Shown here: piece by piece, positions 53,508 through 62,434 of the stretch
Layout: each line of letters starts with the position of its first letter
How positions within the stretch are numbered: the first letter of the stretch is position 1
Assembly: GCF_013618625.1 (NCBI RefSeq)
Contig: NZ_JABRWO010000008.1
Span: 124,001-188,000 of the forward strand
DNA: 64,000 nucleotides
From: Bremerella alba
GTDB taxonomy: Bacteria > Planctomycetota > Planctomycetia > Pirellulales > Pirellulaceae
Direction of reading: 5' to 3'
The notes under the pieces: model-generated
What the model saw: the letters and a program-made list of their open reading frames with translations, nothing else
What the model was told of the DNA's origin: nothing
The model's database searches: none
Translations under genes and position numbers: made by a program

Positions 53508-55043
53508 TTAACCTTTGCGCCAGAGCGTGCCGTCTTTACGGTCTTCCAGTGTGATGCCGCACTCGGTCAGGCGATCGCGAATGAGGTCGCTTGTCTCAAA
53601 GTCTTTCTTCTTTCGCGAGTTGGCGCGGATCTCGATGACCAGGCTCATCAGGTGATCGACAAGACCGGCGTCTTCGCTGGAATCCGCTTCCGGCTTATCC
53701 GTGAATAGGCCCAGGATGGCTGACAATTCGCGAATGGTCGCCATTGCTTGATCAAGCGAACTGGTATCGGCGCCCTGGGTTTCTTCTAGCTTGTGCTTGT
53801 CGACAAACTTGTTCACGCTGCGGACGATCTCGAACAACTCGCTCACACCGCCACCGGTGTTGAAGTCGTCATCCATTTTTTCGAGGTAGGCGTCGCGATG
53901 CTTTTTGAGCAGCGTCAACAGTTCGTCACTGCCCGCTTCGATCTCGCCTTGCTTGCGGGTCGTGGCTGGGTCGATGTCGTAGAAACTCTTGCCGGTGATA
54001 CGCTCGTAGCGTTCGAATAATCGGTAGAACGTATCGAGCCCGATGCCCGCTTCTTCGATGGCCGGTTCGCTGAACAAGATCGTGCTGCGGTAGTGCGTCC
54101 GCAGTAGGAAGAAGCGAATACGTTCGCCCCCTTGGCGTTCGATCAGCGAGTGTAGGCCGCCGGCCCCGCCGCTGCGGCTCATCTTGCCACCGGCTTCACT
54201 TTCGCCTGCGTCTTTTTCACGTTCGGACTTGCCACCGATTTTGCCGGCGCTGGGGTCGCTTCGCAGCAGCCCGTTGTGCATCCAGTAGTTGACCATCGGC
54301 TTGCCGTGGCAGCATTCGCTTTGGGCGATTTCGTTTTCGTGATGGGGGAACGTCAGGTCCAAGCCACCCCCGTGGATATCGAACGTTTCGCCAAACAGGC
54401 TCTTGCTCATCGCCGAGCATTCGATATGCCAGCCAGGGCGACCTTTACCCCACGGGCTATCCCAGGAAGGTTCGCCCGACTTAGCTTTTTTCCACAATGC
54501 GAAGTCGCCTGGGGATCGTTTGCTGGCGGCCGCACCGCCCCCCTCCCCTTGCATCGCATCGACGCTGCGGTTGGTGAGCTTACCGTACTCGGTGTCTTTG
54601 CTGACCTCGAAAAAGACGTCGCCGTTGACGTCGTACGCGAAGCCCTTTTCGACTAAGTCCTGGATGAACTGAATGATGTCATCCATCGAAGAAGTGGCCC
54701 GGGGCATGTCATCGATGGTGGTGACATTGAGCGCCGCAAGGTTGTCGAGGTAATCTTTAATGTTCTCTTCGGCGACTTCGAGCATGGTCATCTTGCGCTC
54801 GTTGGCCTTGTTGATCAGTTTGTCGTCGACATCGGTGATGTTTACCACCAAGCGAACGTCATAGCCACTGTGCGCGAGGTAGCGTTTGACCGTGTCAAAG
54901 ATAACCGGGCCGACCATATGACCAATATGGGCTTCGGCATAGACGGTTGGTCCACACAAATAGATGCCGACCTTGCCAGGTTCGACGGTCTTGAATTCTT
55001 CCTTGGTACGGCTCAGCGTATTGTAGACCCGGAGATTACTCAT
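53508..55043 (-). CDS. cysS: Cysteinyl-tRNA synthetase
   Basis: A 511-residue class I synthetase. The ATP site is CGPTVYAEAHIGHMVGP (HIGH) and KMSRSGG (KMSKS-like). Zinc ligands sit in LCGPT, GWHIECSAM and TFPHHENE. An insertion of about 25 charged residues precedes KMSRS. AAGGAAG precedes the ATG. ispF lies upstream on the same strand, a common pairing. Confidence 0.95.
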   Translation of the reverse strand: MSNLRVYNTLSRTKEEFKTVEPGKVGIYLCGPTVYAEAHIGHMVGPVIFDTVKRYLAHSGYDVRLVVNITDVDDKLINKANERKMTMLEVAEENIKDYLDNLAALNVTTIDDMPRATSSMDDIIQFIQDLVEKGFAYDVNGDVFFEVSKDTEYGKLTNRSVDAMQGEGGGAAASKRSPGDFALWKKAKSGEPSWDSPWGKGRPGWHIECSAMSKSLFGETFDIHGGGLDLTFPHHENEIAQSECCHGKPMVNYWMHNGLLRSDPSAGKIGGKSEREKDAGESEAGGKMSRSGGAGGLHSLIERQGGERIRFFLLRTHYRSTILFSEPAIEEAGIGLDTFYRLFERYERITGKSFYDIDPATTRKQGEIEAGSDELLTLLKKHRDAYLEKMDDDFNTGGGVSELFEIVRSVNKFVDKHKLEETQGADTSSLDQAMATIRELSAILGLFTDKPEADSSEDAGLVDHLMSLVIEIRANSRKKKDFETSDLIRDRLTECGITLEDRKDGTLWRKG

Positions 55044-55100
55044 GATCTTCCTTTAGACCGCAAGCTTGTGCGGCAAGTTCGGATAGGAATGGATTGGGGG

Positions 55101-55577
55101 TTAGGCTCTTCGCAACAGGCAAACGCATTGAACTTCAATCGCTTCCTCGCGACCGATGCTGCCAACGCTCTCGCCGGTCTTCGCTTTGATACCGATTTCC
55201 TCGGGCGAAACATGTAAGATCTCGGCAATGCGGATCTGCATCAGCGATTTCAGATCAGACAGTTTCGGGCGTTGCGTATGAATGACGCAATCGAGATTGA
55301 TGAGGGTCCAGCCTTCGTCGAGCACTTTTTGATAGGCTAGTTGCAGAAATTCGCTGGACGCGCGATCCCGGTTTTCTTCGTCCGAATTGGGAAAAAGCTG
55401 CCCAATATCAGGAAGATTGACGGCACCCAGTAACGCGTCGGTGATGGCGTGCATCAAAGCATCGGCGTCGCTGTGTCCGACCAAGTGTTTGTCGTGTGGA
55501 ATCTCGAGGCCACCAAGAATGAGCGGACCACCGTCCGCTAGACGATGGGTGTCGTGTCCGAGCCCGATACGTATCAT
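55101..55577 (-). CDS. ispF: 2-C-methyl-D-erythritol 2,4-cyclodiphosphate synthase
   Basis: A 158-residue IspF of the MEP isoprenoid pathway. ATG 55577 gives the conserved start MIRIGLGHDTHRL with the metal-binding Asp and His. Others are VGHSDADALMHAITDALLGA and IGIKAKTGESVG. The frame runs further upstream without homology. cysS follows on the same strand. Confidence 0.95.
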   Translation of the reverse strand: MIRIGLGHDTHRLADGGPLILGGLEIPHDKHLVGHSDADALMHAITDALLGAVNLPDIGQLFPNSDEENRDRASSEFLQLAYQKVLDEGWTLINLDCVIHTQRPKLSDLKSLMQIRIAEILHVSPEEIGIKAKTGESVGSIGREEAIEVQCVCLLRRA

Positions 55578-55745
55578 CCGTAATATATCCCGAAGCGAAT
55601 CAATCCACGCTGGGTCACGTTCCGATCTCCCTGACCGGAAAACACGCCCGAAAGCGCGGCGATTATAGCGAATACCCCATATTGCCACAACGCGAGGGGA
55701 CTCGACCAACTGTCCGAAAATACCCCCCTGGTCTATAATCTGCAC

Positions 55746-56774
55746 ATGGCACCGATCATCCAACTAGAAAAGCTGACCAAGACCTACGAGGTCTATCAGA
55801 AGCAAGAGGGCCTGCTTTCGTCGATACGCGGGCTGTTTCATCGACAATACAAGACTGTCGAGGCGGTCAAAGGTATCGATCTGACCGTCGATCAGGGGGA
55901 ATTTGTCGCCTTTCTTGGCCCCAATGGGGCGGGGAAAACGACGACCCTCAAGCTTCTTTCCGGCGTAATCAATCCGACATCTGGCTCGGCCACTGTCATG
56001 GGGCATGTCCCCTGGCATCGCGATAATGCCTATCGTCGCCGTTTTGCCTTGGTGATGGGGCAGAAAAACCAGCTTTGGTGGGATCTACCTGCCCAGGATA
56101 GCTTTCGGCTGCATCAAAAAATTTATCGGATTGATGCCGATCAATTTCAACGAACGCAGGACGAGTTGGTCGACTTGTTGGGGGTAAGAGAACTCCTTTC
56201 GCAGCCGGTCCGGGCACTTTCCCTGGGCGAGCGCATGAAAATGGAGTTGATTGCCGCCCTGCTCCACTCTCCGGATGTGCTGTTTCTGGACGAACCCACG
56301 ATCGGTCTGGACGTGGTCGCCCAGCACAACATTCAACAATTCCTCAAGCATTATCAGCAGGAACGTAAGATCACCGTCCTTCTGACCAGCCATTACATGA
56401 AGGACATTGCCGCGCTTTGCCAGCGGGTGGTGGTCATCGCCCACGGGGTGATTATCTACGATGGCTCGCTCAGCGGCATTATCGATCGTTTCGGAGGTTA
56501 CAAAATCCTCACGTTGACCTTTAGCGAAGATGCCGCGTCAGGCAATCTTTCACGCTTCGGCGATGTTATCTCAGAGGACTTTCCCAAGGTCAAACTGCGG
56601 GTCGATCGTTCAAAGGTAGGCGAAGTGCTCGCCTCGATCCTCAGTCAGTACGACCTGGCCGATGTCGGTGTCGAGGATCCGCCGCTGGAAGAAGTCATCG
56701 CGGATGTCTTTTCGCTGGCACACGCTGGTGACACGTCAGCTAACGAAAAGAAGATGGCCGAAGCGTCGACTTAA
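55746..56774 (+). CDS. ABC-2 type exporter ATP-binding subunit
   Basis: A 342-residue ATPase with Walker [17 protein letters not shown], signature [16 protein letters not shown] and Walker [14 protein letters not shown]. The N-terminal 45 residues ([18 protein letters not shown]) and the C-terminal 100 or so residues are typical of the ATPases paired with DUF990-type permeases. It starts an operon with the next two genes (spacings 15 nt and overlap). Substrate unknown; related systems export drugs or lipids. Confidence 0.9.
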   Translation: MAPIIQLEKLTKTYEVYQKQEGLLSSIRGLFHRQYKTVEAVKGIDLTVDQGEFVAFLGPNGAGKTTTLKLLSGVINPTSGSATVMGHVPWHRDNAYRRRFALVMGQKNQLWWDLPAQDSFRLHQKIYRIDADQFQRTQDELVDLLGVRELLSQPVRALSLGERMKMELIAALLHSPDVLFLDEPTIGLDVVAQHNIQQFLKHYQQERKITVLLTSHYMKDIAALCQRVVVIAHGVIIYDGSLSGIIDRFGGYKILTLTFSEDAASGNLSRFGDVISEDFPKVKLRVDRSKVGEVLASILSQYDLADVGVEDPPLEEVIADVFSLAHAGDTSANEKKMAEAST

Positions 56775-56789
56775 ACACAGGAGAGGAAC

Positions 56790-57638
56790 ATGGCGGAACT
56801 CGCCGCACGGGCCTCCACCTGGTGGGCCATCTTTCAGATCAATTTCTACGAGAAGCTCGTCTATCGAGGTGACTTTATGCTGGGAACGCTCATGCGTTTC
56901 TTGCCGATTGTCACGCAAATTTTTCTGTGGTCGGCTATCTTTTCTGCTCGCGGCAATGGGAATAGTGCCGGCGAAGAAATCGTGGGCTACACCTACTACA
57001 ACATTGTCGCCTATTACTTGCTGTCGACCATATCCAGGGCGTTTTCCAGCATGCCGGGGTTGGCTTCAGGCATTGCACTGCAGATTCGCGAAGGAGAGAT
57101 CAAGAAGTATCTAGTCCAGCCGTTGGATTTGATTTCCTTCTTCTTCTTAAATCGCTTGGCCCACAAGCTGACGTACTACATAGTGGCAGCCGTGCCGTTT
57201 GCGATCGTGTTCTTTCTCTGTCGTGGTTATTTCGACGGGTGGCCGCCAACACAGGTTTTGTGTGCGTATTTCTTCTCGCTGGTTCTTTCGTTTATGTTGG
57301 GCTTCTTCATGGAAGCTACCATTGGCATGATCGGGTTCTGGTTTTTGGAAGTTCGGTCGCTGTTGTTTGTCTACATGCTGTTCACGTTCTTCCTGTCCGG
57401 GCACATGTTTCCTTTGGACATGCTAAATGAACTGGGGGGCCCTTGGGCGACCATCGTGAAGTCACTGCCGCTAATGTATCTGGCCTATTTCCCGGCGGCT
57501 GTATTTCTCGAGAAGATTACCGGCGCGGAACTGATGTGGGGGCTGATCGTACAGGTCGCCTGGGTTGTCTTTTTCATCGTCGCCTCGCGCCTCGCGTTTC
57601 ATTACGGCGTGAAGCAATATAGCGCTTACGGAGGGTGA
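56790..57638 (+). CDS. ABC-2 type permease subunit 1
   Basis: A 282-residue six-span permease of the DUF990 type. It has an N-terminal amphipathic stretch (WWAIFQINFYEKLVYRGD), spans such as FMLGTLMRFLPIVTQIFLWS, and a conserved GEIKKYLVQPLD loop that contacts the ATPase. AGGAGAGGAAC precedes its ATG. The stop codon overlaps an alternative start of the next gene. Confidence 0.88.
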   Translation: MAELAARASTWWAIFQINFYEKLVYRGDFMLGTLMRFLPIVTQIFLWSAIFSARGNGNSAGEEIVGYTYYNIVAYYLLSTISRAFSSMPGLASGIALQIREGEIKKYLVQPLDLISFFFLNRLAHKLTYYIVAAVPFAIVFFLCRGYFDGWPPTQVLCAYFFSLVLSFMLGFFMEATIGMIGFWFLEVRSLLFVYMLFTFFLSGHMFPLDMLNELGGPWATIVKSLPLMYLAYFPAAVFLEKITGAELMWGLIVQVAWVVFFIVASRLAFHYGVKQYSAYGG

Positions 57639-57643
57639 TCTCG

Positions 57644-58501
57644 ATGAATGACCGACCTTCCTACAGTCGCGTGTTTTTGATGTTTCTGCGAAACAGCCTG
57701 GTCCGTGACCTGAGCTTTCGCTCGAATTTCTGGATCGAATGTGTATCGAGTCTTTCTTGGGTGATCATGAACCTGGGCTTTTATATGCTCATTTTCAGCT
57801 ACACCGACTCGATCGGAAATAATACCGGTTGGGGCAAGTGGGAGTTCTTCGTCTTCCTGTCAACGACGTTGCTGGTCAACAGTTTGGTGCAGATGTTCTT
57901 CATGCCGAACATCCAGGAGTTTTCCGAGCTTATCCGCACGGGAAAGCTCGACTTCGCCCTTCTCAAGCCAATCGATACCCAATTTTTGATCAGCTTCGCG
58001 AAAGTGAATTGGCCTTCCACTGCCAACTTTTTGTTCGGCATTTTGTTGATGTCGATCAGTCTTTACCAGTTGACGCATCGGCCAAGTGAACCGATCGCAT
58101 TGACGGTGGGTATGGTGGCGATGTTTGCCCTATTTTTGGTATGTGGCGTCGCGATCCTGTATAGCCTGATGATTGTCTTGGCCGCGTCCAGCATCTGGTT
58201 AGGCAGAAATACGTCGCTGTACGACTTCTGGTTCTACATCACCAGTTTCTCGCGTTACCCCATGGAAATCTACAACGCGGGTACCCTGGGGCTGACGTTG
58301 AAGATGATCTTTACATTTGTCATTCCGATTCTGATTGTCGTGAATGTGCCAGCACGGATTTTGGCTCAGCCGATGGGCGTTGATTCGACGGACAAATGGT
58401 TGCTAACGGCCTTCATGCTTGTCGCGACCGCGCTAAGCCTGCTCTTTTCTCGTTGGGTCTTCAAAATGTCGCTGAAGAGTTACCGCAGCGCCAGCAGTTA
58501 G
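57644..58501 (+). CDS. ABC-2 type permease subunit 2
   Basis: A 285-residue permease from ATG 57644 with GGAGGG upstream; a GTG at 57635 overlaps the previous stop. It has six spans and GKLDFALLKPIDTQFLIS, the same cytoplasmic coupling-loop pattern as its partner. The two permeases likely form a heterodimer with the ATPase encoded at 55746-56774. Its stop overlaps the convergent MFS gene by 4 nt. Confidence 0.87.
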   Translation: MNDRPSYSRVFLMFLRNSLVRDLSFRSNFWIECVSSLSWVIMNLGFYMLIFSYTDSIGNNTGWGKWEFFVFLSTTLLVNSLVQMFFMPNIQEFSELIRTGKLDFALLKPIDTQFLISFAKVNWPSTANFLFGILLMSISLYQLTHRPSEPIALTVGMVAMFALFLVCGVAILYSLMIVLAASSIWLGRNTSLYDFWFYITSFSRYPMEIYNAGTLGLTLKMIFTFVIPILIVVNVPARILAQPMGVDSTDKWLLTAFMLVATALSLLFSRWVFKMSLKSYRSASS

Positions 58502-59880
58502 ACCTCGTCGTCTGGGTCGACATCCATTTCGCCGTATTGCACATGATGCCCCGGCTCGTGTCGTGGTTCGGCCAGGAACCACGTCATCGTCCAGCCGATA
58601 AAGAGAATGACGGCGATTCCGCTAAAGACGGCTTCAAAGCTCGTCAGGTCAATCATTAGGCCGACAAACGGAGATAGCACCATTGGGATGGCGATGCACA
58701 GGCTTTGTGTGGCCAAGTAACGTGGATGCAACTCTGCGGGAACGAGTTCCAGCGTGTAGTTGGTAAACGCCCTAAATGTGATGGGCGTGACGCCGACGAA
58801 CAGAAAGAGCCAATCGAAAAGGTAAATGCCCAAGTCGCCTGAGTGAACCAGGGCAATCGAGCCCAGTGGTAAGATCATCACGCCGAAGAGCATCATTCGC
58901 AGTACCAGGCGGTTCCCTTTCCAGTCGGCCAAGGGACCACCGAGCAAACTGAAGATGGCCGTGCCGGCATTTTGGATAATGACCCAGAAGATCATTCGTG
59001 AAAGATCGACGTCCAGACGCTCTCGGGCCAGTGCTTGATAATGCGGGAAAAGCATCAGCGAAAAACCGAATGCCGCCGCGATCAGGCACACCCAACGAAA
59101 ACGAAGGTCGTTGCGAACCACTAGGAACGACTCGAGCAGCAGATGCTTCGGCGAGAAAATTTTCTTTTCGAGTTGATCGCGACTTTCCTTTAGGCCTATG
59201 ACGCTCAGCGCACTAAGCACGAACGCAAATGCCGCGAATCCGAAGATCCAATTAACCTGAATCGTGTTCCCCGCGAGCCATTTGGGCAGCAGCCACGCGG
59301 CAAGCGCAATGGCAATTACCGCCCCGACTACATTCGAGGCCAGCATGAGCCGCCCTCGCAGATGAGGCGGGACGAGCTTGCCTTGAGCGGTTCCGAAACC
59401 GAGCTGATTGAGACCCGTTGCACAGAAAAATAGAAAGTAAAAGCCGAGAAACCCAACGACCATGGCAGTTTTGCCAATCGCCGTATCGACCCCAGGGATA
59501 AACATCGCGGCCAGACCGGCAAATGCTACTGACATGGCCAGCGACGTACCAAATAGCGACCATTTTTTCAGCGGCAGGCTTCGCAGCCGATCGGCATACA
59601 ACAGTGGCGGGCAACTTTGGCCAATCCGTCCGAGAATGGGTAGGAATCCGCGAACCCAGCCAGATCCGGCGATGATATCGAGGACGGCTGGAATGATGAT
59701 GCTTTCGGTTTTGAAGATCCAGCCGCACCGAAGCACGATCTGATAAAGCGAAAGAACGGCAAAGTTTCGCGAAACACCGTTGTCGAATTGGATACCATCC
59801 GCCGCGTCTAGCTTGGGATGGGAGGCCGGTTGGTCTTTGTCTGGCTCAGCGGCGGTTGAGGAAAGAGGGTTCTCGCTCAT
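58498..59880 (-). CDS. Major facilitator superfamily transporter
   Basis: A 460-residue membrane protein with about 12 spans after a polar N-terminus. Features are LPILGRIGQSCPPLLYADRL, the loop HLRGRLMLASNVVGAVIAI and GGPLADWKGNRLVLRMML, an MFS loop motif A-like sequence in the second half. Substrate and direction are unknown. It converges tail to tail with the ABC-2 operon. Confidence 0.8.
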   Translation of the reverse strand: MSENPLSSTAAEPDKDQPASHPKLDAADGIQFDNGVSRNFAVLSLYQIVLRCGWIFKTESIIIPAVLDIIAGSGWVRGFLPILGRIGQSCPPLLYADRLRSLPLKKWSLFGTSLAMSVAFAGLAAMFIPGVDTAIGKTAMVVGFLGFYFLFFCATGLNQLGFGTAQGKLVPPHLRGRLMLASNVVGAVIAIALAAWLLPKWLAGNTIQVNWIFGFAAFAFVLSALSVIGLKESRDQLEKKIFSPKHLLLESFLVVRNDLRFRWVCLIAAAFGFSLMLFPHYQALARERLDVDLSRMIFWVIIQNAGTAIFSLLGGPLADWKGNRLVLRMMLFGVMILPLGSIALVHSGDLGIYLFDWLFLFVGVTPITFRAFTNYTLELVPAELHPRYLATQSLCIAIPMVLSPFVGLMIDLTSFEAVFSGIAVILFIGWTMTWFLAEPRHEPGHHVQYGEMDVDPDDEV

Positions 59881-59947
59881 CTAACTCATTATAGAACTGG
59901 CCCTCGAGACCGACGACGGGGGCCAAAATGGGCTAGAAGCAAGAAAA

Positions 59948-59998
59948 GAGGAAGCCCCAGATCGAGTGCGCGGTAACTTAACGACCCAGGGCTTCCTC
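59948..59998 (-). terminator. Intrinsic terminator after the CYTH gene
   Basis: A perfect 10-bp stem GAGGAAGCCC/GGGCTTCCTC with a loop of about 30 nt, followed on the minus strand by TTTTCTTGCTT. It lies about 130 nt past the stop at 60131. Confidence 0.65.
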
Positions 59999-60130
59999 AA
60001 AACAATCGCTACATGAAAAGAGGTCCTTCATGTAGAAAATTGTCTTGTTGAAAGGTAAACCCCGGTAGTTGGATAAGGTTTTGGCCGAATCCGAGAATTT
60101 CCAGGAAAGTTCTAAGGGAGATTCTCGGCC

Positions 60131-60682
60131 TTACTTCGCGCCTAAGATCAGTTCCAGGTAACTCCGACGCTCGCTATTGGAGAGCCCTAACTGGTCGGCC
60201 AGCTTGGTCAACGCTTCTTTCGCGGCTTCCATTTCTTCTTCGCCGGAAGTGATTTCGAGTTCGACGAACTTACCCAGATTGCGTACTTCGTCCATGGCGA
60301 TCATGACGTCAAACCCTTCGTATTGAATGTCTGACTTTCGGCGATCTTTGGTTACTTCGGCAACTGGCGAGAATCCAAGCGATTCAAACAAATCGACGAT
60401 GTTGGCAGCCCCGGTTGCTCCGGAAATGAGTGGAACTTCAATTTCACGCCGGGTTTTTGTCGAATCATCGACTTTTGGCCCTTTGTAGGTAATGAAGTTC
60501 TGATCTCCGACTCGGCGAATTCGCAGCGCTTCATCCGTTTCGGCGAAATTCCGAGAGGGGTGGCTGTAATACCTGTCGACCTGACGCTTGGGAACCTCGA
60601 TGATCCCGCCCAGTTCCTCTAGTTGCGATTCGAGGGGCGTAAGGTCGTCGACCGGAAATTTTAATTCAACCTCAAATTTCAT
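60131..60682 (-). CDS. CYTH-domain protein (class IV adenylate cyclase/ThTPase type)
   Basis: A 183-residue CYTH protein. The first strand has the ExExK signature EVELKFPV, followed by VDRYYSHPSRNF, EALRIRRVGDQ, ITYKGPK and FVELEITSG, the charged tunnel residues of this fold. These enzymes act on triphosphates (ATP, thiamine triphosphate, inorganic tripolyphosphate), and sequence alone does not choose between them. It is a single gene with its own terminator. Confidence 0.85.
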   Translation of the reverse strand: MKFEVELKFPVDDLTPLESQLEELGGIIEVPKRQVDRYYSHPSRNFAETDEALRIRRVGDQNFITYKGPKVDDSTKTRREIEVPLISGATGAANIVDLFESLGFSPVAEVTKDRRKSDIQYEGFDVMIAMDEVRNLGKFVELEITSGEEEMEAAKEALTKLADQLGLSNSERRSYLELILGAK

Positions 60683-60952
60683 CGCACAAGTGAATCCTTC
60701 AAGCAGCGTAATGCTTCCAAAATAGGGAAGCTGTCAGCCGATGTTTTACAACAGGCTGAGGGGAACACAATAACCTATTATTTCCTTACGGGGCCATTGT
60801 TGCCAGAGCGATATCGCCGAGAGAAGCGAGAGACAAGCCGAAAGTCCCTTGTTTTGTCGCTGTGCGGGGCCCCACGGCTTTCTAATTGCCCGATAGAATA
60901 GGGTGGCCCTGGCCCTGCCTGTCACTTCACACGACCTTAATGCGAACCTGAA

Positions 60953-61621
60953 ATGCCACGACTTTTTTCTCGAATCACGGCGGCAACGCACCGAAAAACG
61001 AATTCGCGGAGCGGCAAGACCATGATTTTTGTCTTGCTGTGCGTGTTGGCAGGATTGGCGGTCATGCTGCTCGTTTCACTGTTAGGGCCTGGCGGCGGAG
61101 GAGCTGCCACCTCGCATCCATGGGTTGGTCAGCAGGTCCCGCCGGCTCAATTGCAGCCACTGCTCAACGTGGACACGGCGATCGATACGGATAGTTTCGC
61201 GGGAAAGGTTACGCTAGTCAACTTTTGGGGCCCGTGGTGTGGCCCTTGTCTGATGGAGTTTCCGGAGCTGCTAGAGATTCGCGAGCGTTACGCGGACGAA
61301 CCGGACTTTCAATTGATTCCTATTTCGTGCGATGGAAGATGGATGCCAGGCCAGGCCGGGTTGTTTGAAGAAGGGACCGAGCAACTCAAGCACGACTCGC
61401 AGTTAATACTGGCTCAATACAATTCCGACTTGCCGGTCTATGTCGATATGAACGCGAATCTGCGACAAGAACTGGCTAAAACGGCCCGGCAGTTCGGCTA
61501 CCCGACTAATTTCCTAGTGGGCCGCGATGGTAAGGTCAGTGCCGTCTGGGTGGGCTATGGTGGCGATCTGGCACCGATTTCCAAGGCCATTGGGGTAGAA
61601 TTGAAATCGGGCCAAGAGTAA
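60953..61621 (+). CDS. TlpA-like membrane-anchored thioredoxin
   Basis: A 222-residue protein with an N-terminal anchor (MIFVLLCVLAGLAVMLLVSL) and a thioredoxin-fold domain outside the membrane. The active site WCGPC is at residues 95-99 in VNFWGPWCGPCLMEFPE. Later motifs are LIPISCDG (an extra Cys) and FGYPTNFLVGRDGKV with the cis-Pro. The family reduces periplasmic disulfides, for example in cytochrome c maturation. No such genes are adjacent. Confidence 0.88.
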   Translation: MPRLFSRITAATHRKTNSRSGKTMIFVLLCVLAGLAVMLLVSLLGPGGGGAATSHPWVGQQVPPAQLQPLLNVDTAIDTDSFAGKVTLVNFWGPWCGPCLMEFPELLEIRERYADEPDFQLIPISCDGRWMPGQAGLFEEGTEQLKHDSQLILAQYNSDLPVYVDMNANLRQELAKTARQFGYPTNFLVGRDGKVSAVWVGYGGDLAPISKAIGVELKSGQE

Positions 61622-61635
61622 CCGACAAGCAGTTT

Positions 61636-61983
61636 CTAGATTGCTTCAGGGCCGCGTTCGCCGGTGCGGATTCGGATACAGTCGTCCATCGGTACGACAA
61701 AGATCTTGCCGTCGCCGATTTCTCCCTTATCACTCGACCGGGCACCCTTCACAATCGCGTCGATGGTCGGTTCCACGAAATCTTCGTTGACGGCGATTTG
61801 CAACTGGACTTTGCGAAGCAAATTCACGGTGAACTCGTGCCCTCGGTAAACCTCGGTCTGCCCCTTTTGGCGGCCAAAACCTTGGCAATCCATCACCGTC
61901 AGACGAAAAACCTCGACCTCAGTCAAGGCTTCCTTCACGGATTCCAAGCGGCTCGGCTGAATGATGGCGATCACAAGTTTCAT
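61636..61983 (-). CDS. P-II nitrogen regulatory protein with Phe51
   Basis: A 115-residue GlnB/GlnK-type trimeric sensor of 2-oxoglutarate and ATP/ADP. The protein matches along its length: QGFGRQKGQTEVYRGHEF, IGDGKIFVVPMDDCIRIR, TGERGPEAI. The T-loop Tyr51 that GlnD uridylylates is Phe here. Tyr46 is kept. Control by uridylylation is therefore unlikely. The ammonium transporter gene lies upstream on the same strand, separated by a terminator, so it is regulated separately. Confidence 0.94.
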   Translation of the reverse strand: MKLVIAIIQPSRLESVKEALTEVEVFRLTVMDCQGFGRQKGQTEVYRGHEFTVNLLRKVQLQIAVNEDFVEPTIDAIVKGARSSDKGEIGDGKIFVVPMDDCIRIRTGERGPEAI

Positions 61984-62108
61984 GGGGGCGTCCAAAACGG
62001 AACGTACGATGGGAGTTCAAACCATCGAATGTAAACAGCGAACGTTTTGGGGGCAAGTGCCAGCCAGCAGACCGTAACAAGAAGGAGCAAGCCTGTCAGA
62101 TGGGGCAG

Positions 62109-62264
62109 GCAAGTGTTCAGTGTTCAGATTTCAGCAATATTAACGTGGCTAAGCGTGTCCCTAATTCGCCACCGCCCCGGGCATTCACTCGTAAGGAGCA
62201 AGGGAATCACAGAGATCGTAGCCCCACGACTTTCCTGCTGAAAACTGAACGCTGAAAACTTCAA
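62109..62264. repeat. MITE-like element with terminal inverted repeats
   Basis: The left end AAGTGTTCAGTGTTCAG continues ATTTCAGCA. The right end, read in reverse complement, is AAGTTTTCAGCGTTCAG continuing TTTTCAGCA: about 23 of 27 positions match. The arms bound about 155 nt with no gene between them. The TTCAG repeat in both arms is unlike the surrounding sequence. A non-autonomous element or a dispersed repeat is likely; no target-site duplication was checked. Confidence 0.5.
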
Positions 62265-62280
62265 ACTAAGCGTAGCGCAT

Positions 62281-62335
62281 AAAAAAAACCCCGACTTGGA
62301 AGAGCGAGGCGGAACACCCTTCCAAGTCATTGGGG
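62281..62335 (-). terminator. Intrinsic terminator after amt
   Basis: On the minus strand CCCC + GACTTGGAAG pairs with CTTCCAAGTC + GGGG (with a 3-nt bulge), followed by T8. It is about 100 nt past the amt stop at 62435. Confidence 0.8.
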
Positions 62336-62434
62336 TAGAACTTCTGGCCCAGGCAAAGGCCGAAGTGTCTTCATGGACATCGTGGGCAATGCCAAGTGCA
62401 AAGCCCGCGAGGTTGGCTTTCAAAACAATCCGTC

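Larger units (their letters stand above)
61984..62434. other. Intergenic region between amt and the P-II gene
   Basis: About 450 nt. It holds an amt terminator (62281-62335) and a MITE-like inverted repeat (about 62109-62264). No gene is seen. No -24/-12 promoter was found before the P-II gene, although these are common for nitrogen genes. Confidence 0.5.
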
